From assembly GCF_003050965.1 (NCBI RefSeq), contig NZ_QAOU01000007.1, positions 1 to 64,000 on the forward strand: a stretch of 64,000 bases of DNA, written 5' to 3'. Shown one piece after another: positions 8,334 through 17,415 of this stretch; position 1 is the stretch's first letter, and each line of letters opens with the position of its first letter. Both the position numbers and the translations under genes were made by a program. This DNA comes from Nitrosospira sp. Nsp2 (GTDB lineage: Bacteria; Pseudomonadota; Gammaproteobacteria; Burkholderiales; Nitrosomonadaceae). The notes below the pieces were generated by a model. The model saw nothing but the letters and a program-made list of their open reading frames with translations, was not told the DNA's origin and did no database searches.

Positions 8334-9376
8334 CCACCGGCAAGCCCCGCCCCGGCACTATCGCCATCATCATATGGGAGCCCCACGCCGCAGCCGGGAA
8401 AAATACCGTAGTGCCGCTCGAAGCTGCCATAGAACTCGAAATGCGAGGCGAACCGGGTGTCGTGCAGCATGCGCCACGTGTTGCCGCAGACAGGAAAATG
8501 CTTTCCGGTTTCCATGCGGTGATGCTTGTCGAGCACGAACACATGGGGGTGATAAGGTAGGGTGCCGCGATAGACTACGGCTTGGCCATAGTCTTCGCAT
8601 GCCGGCTCCAGATTGTCCAGCTTGAATAAGCGGTAAGTCGCGGAGTAAAAACGCATGTTGCCAGTGCGGCCAGCCAGCTCTGCGTTGCGCAGGACAATCC
8701 TGCGATCCTCTATCAAACGCGGGTCGTCAAACCCGTGCTTCAGCGAAAGGTTGATGAAATCGTTCCAGTACAGCGCGCCGCTTAGACACTCGCCATATAG
8801 AACGGGATCGGCGGCGAGTGTTGCCGGCACCCGCCGGTCAGTATAAATATCGGAAAAGTAGAGTTCGCCGCCGGGCTTCAGCACCCGCCACGCCTCGCGC
8901 AGGACCGCTCCCTTGTCGGGTGCGAGGTTGAGCACGCAATTCGACACGATCACATCCACACTCGCATCAGGCAGTTTAAGCTCGGACAGGCGCTCGATGT
9001 AACCGTGCAGAAAACACACATTGCTGCTGCCATAACCGAACGCTTTACGGTGGTATTCCTCGTGGCGGCGCGCGACTGCCAATTGCTCTTCAGTCATATC
9101 AACCCCGATCACCTGCCCATTTTCTCCTACCAGTTTCGACAACACGTACACGTCGCGTCCGGCGCCGCACCCAAGATCGAGCACTGTCAGATCTTCAAGC
9201 AGTTCGGGCAGCACCAGCCCACACCCGTAGTAGCGCGCGAGCACCTCGCTGTGTACCTGGGCAAGTATCGGCTTCACATATTCGGGCAGGTCATCCCCGG
9301 TTGTGCAAGCATTGGTCTGAAGATCAAGCGACGAGCTTAAGGTTGCTCCGTAGTATTGCTGGACAATGTCATGCAT
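8324..9376 (-). CDS. arsM: Arsenite S-adenosylmethionine methyltransferase (ArsM-like)
   Basis: The predicted reaction is transfer of methyl groups from SAM to As(III)-thiolates. The 350-aa protein has SAM motif I DLGCGAGRD (67-75), and the three As(III)-binding cysteines of the ArsM family are apparently present: C24 (TNACTT), C147 (SNCVLNL) and C197 (GECLSGALY). It ends in GGCC, a cysteine tail often seen in this family. The region after 285 (CGNTW, FEFYGSF, GIFPGCG) is also conserved in ArsM proteins. The ribosome site is strong (AGGAGG). It sits between a glycosyltransferase and a radical SAM gene, which suggests steps beyond simple methylation. Confidence 0.85.
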   Translation of the reverse strand: MHDIVQQYYGATLSSSLDLQTNACTTGDDLPEYVKPILAQVHSEVLARYYGCGLVLPELLEDLTVLDLGCGAGRDVYVLSKLVGENGQVIGVDMTEEQLAVARRHEEYHRKAFGYGSSNVCFLHGYIERLSELKLPDASVDVIVSNCVLNLAPDKGAVLREAWRVLKPGGELYFSDIYTDRRVPATLAADPVLYGECLSGALYWNDFINLSLKHGFDDPRLIEDRRIVLRNAELAGRTGNMRFYSATYRLFKLDNLEPACEDYGQAVVYRGTLPYHPHVFVLDKHHRMETGKHFPVCGNTWRMLHDTRFASHFEFYGSFERHYGIFPGCGVGLPYDDGDSAGAGLAGGCC

Positions 9377-9393
9377 GAATCTGCCTCCTAAAA

Positions 9394-10080
9394 TCAGTTC
9401 GTTTTGGAGCGGTAGCGTGCGGCCAGCCTATCAGGCGAAGCGCCCCAAGCAAAAGCAAGCGCAAGATTGCGATTGATCCAGGTGCGGCGCCACCAGCCAT
9501 CGCGGTGCCAGCGGCGGGGGTCCACGAGGATCGCTTCTTGTAACGGAACAAAGCCCCCCAGCCGGCGCAGTCCGTTTATCAAGGCGACTTCCTCGAACAG
9601 GGGCCAGGGCGAATGACCGCCTGCCTCCCAATATGCATTCCGCCGCATGAATAAACCCTGATCGCCATAAGGAACCCCGAACCGGCAACGCATGGCAATA
9701 GCCGGTTCCAGCAGCAGGGCAGGCCAAGCGCGAGGAAGATCGAAACGAAAGCGAAAATAGCCGCCGACCGCGCCTTGGTCGAGTGCCAACCGCATCGCGC
9801 TCAACGGGTCGGGACATAACCGGGTGTCGGCATGCAGGAACCATAACGCGTCCCCTTTTGCTAGCGCGGCGCCCGCGCGTAGTTGTTGCCCACGGCAAGG
9901 TTCGGCCGCCAGCCACTGCGCTCCATATTGCTGGCACACTCTTCCGCATGCCGGATTTCCCGCGCCGTCGACGACGATGATTTCAGGTGATGAGTCTGGC
10001 AACTGCCGCAACTGGCCGAGCAGATCCGCCAGCTTGTCCTCATCTTGGTAGCAGGGAATAATGACGCTAAACCTGGACAT
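9394..10080 (-). CDS. Family 2 glycosyltransferase (TIGR04283-type, rSAM/selenodomain-associated transferase 2)
   Basis: A GT-A fold transferase of about 228 aa that begins MSRFSVIIPCYQDE and has the VVDGAGN and LHADTRL (DxD-like) segments of the TIGR04283-type proteins. This family recurs beside radical SAM and transferase-1 genes in arsenosugar/selenium-type clusters. I chose the ATG at 10080 because the family starts at (M)xxFSVIIP and a GGGAG ribosome site precedes it; an upstream start at 10110 is open. It overlaps the previous gene by 14 nt. The sugar donor and acceptor are unknown. Confidence 0.82.
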   Translation of the reverse strand: MSRFSVIIPCYQDEDKLADLLGQLRQLPDSSPEIIVVDGAGNPACGRVCQQYGAQWLAAEPCRGQQLRAGAALAKGDALWFLHADTRLCPDPLSAMRLALDQGAVGGYFRFRFDLPRAWPALLLEPAIAMRCRFGVPYGDQGLFMRRNAYWEAGGHSPWPLFEEVALINGLRRLGGFVPLQEAILVDPRRWHRDGWWRRTWINRNLALAFAWGASPDRLAARYRSKTN

Positions 10081-10762
10081 CGCCCGGTTCTCCCATGCTG
10101 ACAATATCACAAGTCAACTGATACAACGCACGTCGCGCCGGCCGATGGTCGGCTTTCAATGCGGTTAGTAGACGAAAGACATCCTGCTCTTCATCCACGT
10201 CGAAACTTTGCGTGAGCATGGCAAGCGACTGTCCAGCCCCGCGGCAGCAGCCGGCCAGTGCCGAGCCCAGATGCGACGTGCTCCACGGCAAGGCGTCCAG
10301 CATGGGCCAACGCAGGCGGCTCCCCATTAGCACCACACCGCCATCGACGGCCGGCTTCAGAACAGTATCATGTTTCAGCAACGCCGCGCGGGCTGCGGAG
10401 TAGTCGGTGGCCGCAAGCACGGGTGCGTCACTGCCTATATAAATCAGGTGTGCGATCCCCCGATCGCGCAAATTATGATCGACAGCGTTCAGCCGTTGTC
10501 CCAGATTGCCGTCCGTTTGAGGCACGATATGAATTTTTGGCTGAAGCTGGGGTAATAAGGAGGCAGCCCAGGCATAATCGGAGGGGTGCGCAGGCGCGAT
10601 GACCACCGGACCAGGCCAATCGCGGACGTCTTCCAATGCACAGGCGAGCAATGCCTCCGCAATACGCCTGGCCCCTTCCTGTCCCAGGCTCGCTGACAGC
10701 CGTTGCTTGCTGCTGCCGTATGCGGGACGCTTGCAAACAAGCACCAAAGTGGTTTCTGTCAT
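10067..10762 (-). CDS. DUF2064/TIGR04282-type transferase (rSAM/selenodomain-associated transferase 1)
   Basis: A 231-aa protein of the nucleotidyltransferase/GT-A class. It has VCKRPAYGSSKQRLSASLG near the N terminus (nucleotide-sugar binding style), GSDAPVL (DxD-like) and DGGVVLMG, as in the DUF2064 family. It is the first gene of the minus-strand run, followed by the GT2-type partner with which TIGR04282 proteins are commonly paired. The likely role is making or transferring an activated sugar; the exact substrate is not predictable from sequence. Confidence 0.82.
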   Translation of the reverse strand: MTETTLVLVCKRPAYGSSKQRLSASLGQEGARRIAEALLACALEDVRDWPGPVVIAPAHPSDYAWAASLLPQLQPKIHIVPQTDGNLGQRLNAVDHNLRDRGIAHLIYIGSDAPVLAATDYSAARAALLKHDTVLKPAVDGGVVLMGSRLRWPMLDALPWSTSHLGSALAGCCRGAGQSLAMLTQSFDVDEEQDVFRLLTALKADHRPARRALYQLTCDIVSMGEPGDVQV

Positions 10763-11191
10763 GCCAGCGTCCCATCCGCGAACCTGAGAATCGAACGACG
10801 GATAACACTGTTACTCATGAGTATCCCGCTGGAATGCCCGATGACAAATCGAACTTCGCATAGCTTTGAGCAATGACGCTACTTTAGAGCGGTAGAATCT
10901 TTACATCATAGCCCGTATCTCACCGTCTGCCGCCCAATTTGCGCTGAACGCCGGGGCGAATTAAATCGCCGCGACTTGCTCACGCAAATTCGCTTCCGTT
11001 CGGTTTTCGCCTTCCGGGCTTGGCGTACAAATCCATTCTCCTGCTGAATGACGGAACGAATCAAGCTCAAAGAAGGGAGAGCTACGGTGACGGGACTAGG
11101 GCGGATTATACGAAGGGCGGATTAGATATGACGACAGGCGAGTAAAATCAGGCTATTACAGGGGTACGAAGAGCTTTTCCGCAGAGACGAA
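10763..11191. other. Intergenic region, promoter side of the arsM-pst run
   Basis: About 430 bp lie between the first gene of the arsM-pst run (leftward) and the end of the amidotransferase gene. I see no credible gene, tRNA or Pho box. A short GGCGA/TCGCC inverted repeat occurs near 10958-10973. The leader must hold the promoter for the leftward run, but no convincing -35/-10 pair stood out. Confidence 0.5.
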
Positions 11192-13030
11192 TCACCTTTG
11201 CCTGTACCATTGCTCCAGCATCATCAAAACCCAGACCATAGTGCCATGGTAACCGGCGTGCTCATCCAGATGGTGCCCGAGCAGCTTGTCGATGAAGTCG
11301 GCCCGGATAATATTACGTGACTTGAGACTGCTCAGGCTATCCGAAGCCAAACCCTGCAAACCTCGATGCTGTTGCAGCCAGACGCCAAAAGGCAAGCCGA
11401 AGCCGTGCTTTTGCTTCGCGATAATATCGTCGGGCAGAAATCCCCGAAGCGCTTCCTTAAAAAAATAACGTAGCTTCGTGCCGTTGAGCTTCAGATGAGG
11501 CTCCAACCGCAGCGAGAAAGCCACGATCTCGTCGCTGATCAGGGGAAATGCGACCTCCATCGCCGCCAACTCGCAAGCCTTTGCCACTTTGGGCAGGTCG
11601 TTATCAGCGAGCGTGAACTTGCGATCAAAAGCAAGCATGCGATTAATTAGGCTGGTGGCGTTGTTCTCGTGATAGACGTCGTCAAGCAGGGCAGCCGGGT
11701 TGCTGGGGTTAACGGTTCCAAGGAATTCACGCGTAAAAACTTCCGCAGCCCCGTACCGCTCCAGCAGGTTATATGTTTCTGTTCGCGCCGGCATCGGGAT
11801 CGATGCTTGTTCAATATAGCTCCGCGCCTTTTGTACCAGCGGTAACGCAGCCCCACCCGGCAGGCCAAAAATGAGCGGCTCAAGGATACCCTTGCGCATC
11901 AGGGAGGGGGCCTTTTCATAGAGCGAAAACAGGTGTTGTTTGGCGTAACGGGAATTGCCGCCGAACAGTTCGTCCCCGCCGTCACCCCCCAACATTCTGG
12001 CCAAGCCGTCAGCTTTAGCCATTTGGCCACAATAGAAAGCCGGTATGGCCGACGCATTGCCAAAAGGTTGATCGAAAACGGCTGCGACTTGCGGGATCGT
12101 GTTCACGATGTCATCGGGCGTAACGTAATACTCGTGATGACGGGTGGAAAAATGTCTGGCCGCGATTCGCGCATACTCCATTTCGTCATAACCCGACGCG
12201 TCAAAACCGATGGAGTAGGTGTGGGCTGGGCCGCCCGACACCTCTCCCAATATTCCGGCAATGGTCGAGCTGTCTGTGCCGCCGCTAAGGAAGGCTCCAA
12301 CTTGCTGATCGCCTACCGCGTCGCGCACGCTGGAGCGCAGCACGTTTAGAAATTCCTGCTGGAGCTCCTGAAAAGGGCGCTTCTCGTTTTCCACGAACTG
12401 CATTCGCCAATATTTGCGAATCTCGACATGGCCCTTTCGATAAAAGAGGTATTCGCCGGGCAAGAGGCGTTTCTGGTCCTGGTAAATAGTATCCGGACCC
12501 GGCACCATGTGAAAGTACACATAGTTGTATACGCTTTGAGGGGCGATTTCGGATCGGGCTCGGGGATGTATATTAATTGCGTCCGCCGACGAGCCAAAGA
12601 CCAGCCCGCCCCCATGCTCCTGATAGGCTAGAGGGTTAATGCCCATCCGGTCTACCGCCAGAACGCCTTCCTGCGCGGCTTCATCCAGAATGCATAAGGA
12701 AAACACTCCTGTCAGACTCTCAAGGGCTTTTTCGCCTCGCTCACGCCACTCGCGCCCCAAGGTCCTTGCCACCCCTTCGGTGCGCGCAAGCTGGACTAAG
12801 CGCGGCTCGCGCAAGCGGGGCCGCCCCCATAACGCGACCAGAAGCCCATCCTGCTTATGAATATGTCTGCTATCGCTGCTTGCCGCAACTGCCACCGCGC
12901 TGCTTCCTTCAGCATCAGCCTCAACCTCGCTCGCATCAAACCGAGCCAGAGGGGCGGCCATTCGCTGCACGAGCTGCATATTTTCAATAACGGAGGCACT
13001 ATGGCCTATCCAACCGCACAATCCGCTCAA
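11192..13030 (-). CDS. Asparagine-synthase-like amidotransferase of the exosortase A cluster
   Basis: A class II glutamine amidotransferase joined to an asparagine-synthetase-like domain (612 aa). The N terminus reads MSGLCGWIGH. The PP-loop ATP site SGGTDSS is at 249-255, and GGDGGDELFGGN follows in the synthetase domain. Proteins of this kind sit in XrtA/PEP-CTERM loci and are thought to amidate a precursor of a surface polymer. The start is TTG (13030) with GGGAG 7 nt upstream. A second TTG three codons later (13021) would give MCGWIG, putting the nucleophilic Cys at position 2. It is the last gene of the cluster, 119 bp after the decarboxylase. Confidence 0.88.
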   Translation of the reverse strand: MSGLCGWIGHSASVIENMQLVQRMAAPLARFDASEVEADAEGSSAVAVAASSDSRHIHKQDGLLVALWGRPRLREPRLVQLARTEGVARTLGREWRERGEKALESLTGVFSLCILDEAAQEGVLAVDRMGINPLAYQEHGGGLVFGSSADAINIHPRARSEIAPQSVYNYVYFHMVPGPDTIYQDQKRLLPGEYLFYRKGHVEIRKYWRMQFVENEKRPFQELQQEFLNVLRSSVRDAVGDQQVGAFLSGGTDSSTIAGILGEVSGGPAHTYSIGFDASGYDEMEYARIAARHFSTRHHEYYVTPDDIVNTIPQVAAVFDQPFGNASAIPAFYCGQMAKADGLARMLGGDGGDELFGGNSRYAKQHLFSLYEKAPSLMRKGILEPLIFGLPGGAALPLVQKARSYIEQASIPMPARTETYNLLERYGAAEVFTREFLGTVNPSNPAALLDDVYHENNATSLINRMLAFDRKFTLADNDLPKVAKACELAAMEVAFPLISDEIVAFSLRLEPHLKLNGTKLRYFFKEALRGFLPDDIIAKQKHGFGLPFGVWLQQHRGLQGLASDSLSSLKSRNIIRADFIDKLLGHHLDEHAGYHGTMVWVLMMLEQWYRQR

Positions 13031-13149
13031 AACAGTTCTCCCGTTTTTTTACATCATCCTGCTTTTGTCACTGGCTCTGCTGGCTACGAGCGGCATACTA
13101 GCCGGTAGGAAAGCCTATCGTCTAATGAATTGATGAAGTGTGACAGGAA

Positions 13150-14385
13150 TTAAACCAGCACTTCAATAGGTGCGGGATGGCTGAGGAATGCCGTGGGGCT
13201 TGCAGTCAGGCCATAAGCACCTGATTGAAAAACCACGATTAAATCGCCGGTTTCCGCTTTGCTCATCTCCATCCGATCCGCTAACAGATCCAGAGGCGTG
13301 CAAAGCGGCCCTACGACCGAGACCGTCTCTCTTACGCTATGTTGCGCCTTATTACCGACAATAACCGGGTAGTTCTTGCGGATCACCTGGCCAAAGTTAC
13401 CGGATGCGGCAAGGTGGTGGTGCAAGCCCCCATTCGTAATGAGGAAGACCTGACCTCTGGACTCCTTGCGCTCCAGGACTCGACACACATAAATGCCAGC
13501 CTCCGCCACCATATACCGTCCGAGCTCAATCACGATACGGGCCTCAGGCAGATCCCGCTTCGCTTCTGGTATTAAGCGCTCAAGGTTGTCGCCTACTTTC
13601 GCCAAATCCAGCGGTTCATCACCGGGAAAATAAGGCACGCCAAAGCCGCCGCCTATATTCAGCAATCGAACTCCACTTGGAGCGTACCGGGCAAGCGCGA
13701 CGCCAAGCTGCACCGTTTTTTCGTGGGCTTCCTCCAAGGCCGCCGCCTTGAGGTTCTGCGAACCGCTGAAGATGTGAAATCCTTCGAAATCCAGGTCAAG
13801 CTGCCCCATCCGATGAAGCATGGGTGGGACTCGCTCCGCATCCACACCGAACTGTTTTGCGCCGCCGCCCATTTTCATGCTCGAAGATTTTAGCTCGAAG
13901 TCGGGATTGACGCGAACCGCCACTGTGGGACGAATGCCAAGGTGTTGACCCAAAGTGGCAATGCGCTCCATTTCCTGCTCCGATTCCATATTCACGACTA
14001 CACCGGCAGCGATAGCGCAGGAAAGCTCGGCGTCGGTCTTGCCCGGTCCGGCAAAACTGATGTGACCCGGCGGCATAGTCGTATCGAGTGCGACGTGCAT
14101 CTCACCCGCTGACGCTACATCGATGCCATCGACCAGGCTAGCCATATGCTGCACTACAGCAGGCATCGGGTTGGCCTTCATCGCATAGTGCAGATGAATC
14201 TCAGCCGGCAGGTGTTGTCGCAGCAGGGCGACCCGTTCGGTAATCCGCTGTCTGTCATAGGCGTAAAAAGGAGTCTTACCTACGCGCTGGGCCAGCCGCG
14301 TTAGAGAAATACCGCCAATCTGCAAGCAATTGTCGCGGATCGGGAATTGATCCATTGAAGCGTGCTTTGGGCGAATATTACTCAT
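13150..14385 (-). CDS. PLP-dependent decarboxylase, exosortase A system-associated
   Basis: A fold III (alanine racemase/DAP decarboxylase-like) PLP enzyme of about 411 aa, resembling the TIGR03099 type. The PLP lysine lies in HYAMKANP. Glycine-rich phosphate binding is at NIGGGFGVPY, and the C-terminal substrate/PLP segment is VVGPLCTPLDLL. The ATG at 14385 overlaps the ligase stop by 8 nt and has GGAG 7 nt upstream; a start 54 nt further up is less likely. It presumably decarboxylates an amino-acid-like unit activated by the neighbouring ligase, which is inference. Confidence 0.88.
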   Translation of the reverse strand: MSNIRPKHASMDQFPIRDNCLQIGGISLTRLAQRVGKTPFYAYDRQRITERVALLRQHLPAEIHLHYAMKANPMPAVVQHMASLVDGIDVASAGEMHVALDTTMPPGHISFAGPGKTDAELSCAIAAGVVVNMESEQEMERIATLGQHLGIRPTVAVRVNPDFELKSSSMKMGGGAKQFGVDAERVPPMLHRMGQLDLDFEGFHIFSGSQNLKAAALEEAHEKTVQLGVALARYAPSGVRLLNIGGGFGVPYFPGDEPLDLAKVGDNLERLIPEAKRDLPEARIVIELGRYMVAEAGIYVCRVLERKESRGQVFLITNGGLHHHLAASGNFGQVIRKNYPVIVGNKAQHSVRETVSVVGPLCTPLDLLADRMEMSKAETGDLIVVFQSGAYGLTASPTAFLSHPAPIEVLV

Positions 14386-15979
14386 GCACAGGCTCCACGA
14401 AAGCGTTCTCGAACTCCTGTGTGAGCAGTTTACGATCAATCTTACCGTTGGGGTTGCGTGGCAAGCTGCCTTCCCTTAACTCGACCCTGCTCGGCAGCAT
14501 AAAGGCGGGGAGATGAACCTTGCACGCTGACAGCAATTCCTCCTGGTTAATATTGCGGCCTGACCGCGCTGTGACGATCAGGACGATAGCCTGTCCAAGC
14601 ACCGGATGCGCGACGCCAATGGCGGCCGCTTCTCCCACGAGCTCCGTAGCATAGATAACCTCTTCGATCTCGGTGGGGCTAACCCGGTAACCGGATGTTT
14701 TGATCATCTCGTCCCGGCGACCGATGAAATACAGAAAGCCCTCTTCATCCATGCGCACGGTATCGCCAGACCAGACCGCCAATTCCTGGATGGGCAGGCC
14801 GGCCTGACGGGTGGGAACGGGCTTAAAACGCTCGGCAGTTTTTTCAGGGTCGTTCCAATATCCCATGGACACCAGTGCACCACGATGGACCAGTTCGCCC
14901 GGCTCTCCGGGCGCGCAAAGAGATCCGTCTTCACGCACAACCAGCACTTCGGCATTTGGAATGGCTTTGCCTATCGAGTCGGGACGCGCCACGACTTCTT
15001 CAGGTGGCAAGAAAGTCGAGCGAAACGCCTCAGTCAGCCCGTACATGAGATATATCGCGGTACTGGGAAGATTGTTTCGCAACAGATCCAGCGTCGCGCA
15101 CGGCATTGCCCCGCCCGAGTTGGTGATATAACGCAAGGAAATATTGTCTGGCCAGGTCAATTGTGCCAGCTGAATCCACAAGGGAGGGACCGCCGCCAGA
15201 CCCGTGATATTTTCCGCTTCCACGGCAGCAATAATATCCCTGGGCAGCAGATAGTTCATGAGTACGCCCGTTGCCCCGACATTAAATGCCGTGGTGAGCT
15301 GGCTGAGCCCATAGTCAAAACTGAGTGGCAGGACTGATAAAATTCGATCCTCCGCCCCATTTTTGAGGTATTGCGCCACGCTCGTCGCACCGGCAATCAG
15401 GTTGCGGTGGGACAGAACAACCCCTTTGGGCTTACCTGTGCTCCCCGAGGTGTAAAGAATCGCAGCCATATCGTCGTCGATACTACGGTGGCCGCCGGTC
15501 CCACTGCCCGCGATCAGCGCCTCGTTCCATAATAAGATATTCAAGTTGCCGGAAATATTGGATAAACCCTCGGCCGAACCGATGACCATCACCGTGTGCA
15601 AATCATGGCACTGCGCTAAAACGGGGAGTAGCAACTTCAAGCGGTCAGCCGAAGTGACCAGAATTCTTACGTTGCAGTCGCGCAGTATATAGGTCACCTG
15701 TTCCGCCTTCAGCAGCGGGTTGACCGGAACGAAAACCCCCCCCGCCGCCGTTGCGCCAAATAATGCGGCGACCGTCTCCAGGCGTTTCTCAAGATAGACC
15801 GCCACTCGCTCGCCGCGGTCGAGGCCCAAGGCCAGCATGGCCTTCGCGGCCGAGTCGACGTCCTTAGCCAAGTCGGCGTAGCTTACCCGGCTTTGGCGGT
15901 ACACCAAGGCTTCCTTGTCCGGAAATTGGTTGGCAGAGTTTAAAACAAGCTCTTGTACGAGGTGTGCCATAACGTACAT
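14378..15979 (-). CDS. Acyl-CoA ligase (AMP-forming), exosortase A system-associated
   Basis: An adenylate-forming enzyme of 533 aa, TIGR03098-like. It carries the AMP-binding P-loop YTSGSTGKPKG, the YGLTEAFRST segment, the SGDTVRMDEEGFLYFIGRRDEMIKTSGYRVSP hinge region (written here in part), and the catalytic lysine in NGKIDRK near the C terminus. It activates a carboxylate as acyl-AMP and passes it to CoA or a carrier. No acyl carrier protein gene is adjacent. The next ATG (codon 4, MAHLVQEL) fits the family start about as well. It is 43 nt after prsR. Confidence 0.88.
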   Translation of the reverse strand: MYVMAHLVQELVLNSANQFPDKEALVYRQSRVSYADLAKDVDSAAKAMLALGLDRGERVAVYLEKRLETVAALFGATAAGGVFVPVNPLLKAEQVTYILRDCNVRILVTSADRLKLLLPVLAQCHDLHTVMVIGSAEGLSNISGNLNILLWNEALIAGSGTGGHRSIDDDMAAILYTSGSTGKPKGVVLSHRNLIAGATSVAQYLKNGAEDRILSVLPLSFDYGLSQLTTAFNVGATGVLMNYLLPRDIIAAVEAENITGLAAVPPLWIQLAQLTWPDNISLRYITNSGGAMPCATLDLLRNNLPSTAIYLMYGLTEAFRSTFLPPEEVVARPDSIGKAIPNAEVLVVREDGSLCAPGEPGELVHRGALVSMGYWNDPEKTAERFKPVPTRQAGLPIQELAVWSGDTVRMDEEGFLYFIGRRDEMIKTSGYRVSPTEIEEVIYATELVGEAAAIGVAHPVLGQAIVLIVTARSGRNINQEELLSACKVHLPAFMLPSRVELREGSLPRNPNGKIDRKLLTQEFENAFVEPVHE

Positions 15980-16022
15980 CTACTTTAAGAAAGTGTATGC
16001 CAGGTGTTTCATGCAAGGGCCG

Positions 16023-17375
16023 TTATTTTATCCCGTGACGATTCATCAGATCATAAATTGTGGGGCGGCTGACCCCGAGTAATTCAGCCGCCTTCACGAC
16101 ATTTCCGTTCACCCTGGCCAGCGCTTTCATCAGCGCATCGTACTCGGCCTTGTCGCGTATCTGACGAAGATTGATGGGTTCGGCCGGGCCCGAGGCCGCC
16201 TGCAGTCCAAGATCCTCGGAACTGATAATGGGCCCGTCCGCCATGATTACGGCGCGTTTGATGCAATTCTCCATCTCGCGGACATTGCCGGGCCAGGGAT
16301 GACTCTCGATGGCGGCAAGTGCATCCTGACTAAAGCTGAGCGAGGCCCGTTTTTCGTGCGCGCAGAATTTATTCTTGAAGTGATGTGCAAGCAGTGCGGC
16401 ATCACCCACCCGTTCTCTCAATGGCGGAATGGTGATCACGATTTCGCTGAGCCGATAATAGAGGTCTTCCCGAAAACGCCCTTCCCCGATCAGTTTCTTC
16501 AGATTCTGATGGGTGGCGCACACAATGCGGACATCGACCGGGATCTCCTTGCGGCCACCGACTCTTTCAATCACTCTTTCCTGCAAGAAACGGAGAAGTT
16601 TCGCCTGTAGCGCCATGGGTAAATCGCCGACCTCATCAAGAAAGAAAGTACCTTCATGGGCCAGTTCAATTTTTCCGGGCGTCTGCTTGACAGCCCCAGT
16701 ATAAGCTCCCTTTTCATAGCCGAACAGCTCACTTTCCAAAAGCGCTTCCGGAATGGCCGCGCAATTTATGGCCATGAAGCGTTTTTCCCTTCTGGCGCTG
16801 GACTGGTGGAGCGCCCTCGCCAGTATCTCCTTACCTGTTCCGCTCTCTCCCAACAGAATTACCGTCGCATCCGATGGCGCCACTCTTTCGACATTGCGGC
16901 ATACCTTCAAGAGCAACGGATCACGCGTTATTACGCCCGCGATGAGCGAATGCGTCTGGGTTTGAAGCAGCCTGCGGTTTTCCTGCTGCAATGCATACAA
17001 GTAATATGCTCTTTCAACCACTAGATGCAACATGTCGGGATCGAAGGGCTTCTGGTGAAAATCATAAGCTCCAGCGGCAATCGCCTTCAGTGCATTTCCA
17101 TGATCCTGATTGCCTGTAAGCACAATCACCTTGGTGTCCGGCGCAAGCTCAAGTATCTGCGCAAGAGTGGCAAGCCCTTCCGAAGCGCCGTCCGGATCCG
17201 GGGGTAGCCCCAGATCCATGGTAATAACCGCCGGCTCGTGCCTTCTCAGCAACGCAAGTGCGCTTTCACGATCCCCCGCCACTAATACCTCGTAGGCGTC
17301 AAAGCTCCAGCGCAGTTGTTTCTGCAGTCCGGGATCATCTTCGATTACCAGCAAACTCTTTTTATCCTGACTCAC
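16023..17375 (-). CDS. prsR: PEP-CTERM/XrtA sigma-54 response regulator PrsR
   Basis: A transcription activator (450 aa) that works with sigma-54 RNA polymerase at genes of the exosortase A system. The receiver domain has phosphorylation site D54 (TMDLGLP). The AAA+ domain has Walker A GESGTGKE (176-183) and the sigma-54 contact loop GAYTGA (223-228, the Y variant of GAFTGA). A Fis-type helix-turn-helix occupies the last 25 residues (ELLGVSRPTIYDLMNRHG). The start is GTG. It follows prsK by 40 nt, forming a kinase-regulator pair. Confidence 0.93.
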   Translation of the reverse strand: MSQDKKSLLVIEDDPGLQKQLRWSFDAYEVLVAGDRESALALLRRHEPAVITMDLGLPPDPDGASEGLATLAQILELAPDTKVIVLTGNQDHGNALKAIAAGAYDFHQKPFDPDMLHLVVERAYYLYALQQENRRLLQTQTHSLIAGVITRDPLLLKVCRNVERVAPSDATVILLGESGTGKEILARALHQSSARREKRFMAINCAAIPEALLESELFGYEKGAYTGAVKQTPGKIELAHEGTFFLDEVGDLPMALQAKLLRFLQERVIERVGGRKEIPVDVRIVCATHQNLKKLIGEGRFREDLYYRLSEIVITIPPLRERVGDAALLAHHFKNKFCAHEKRASLSFSQDALAAIESHPWPGNVREMENCIKRAVIMADGPIISSEDLGLQAASGPAEPINLRQIRDKAEYDALMKALARVNGNVVKAAELLGVSRPTIYDLMNRHGIK

Positions 17376-17415
17376 TTACATCCTCTTCCATTTGATCGAA
17401 TTTTCCAAGCGATCT

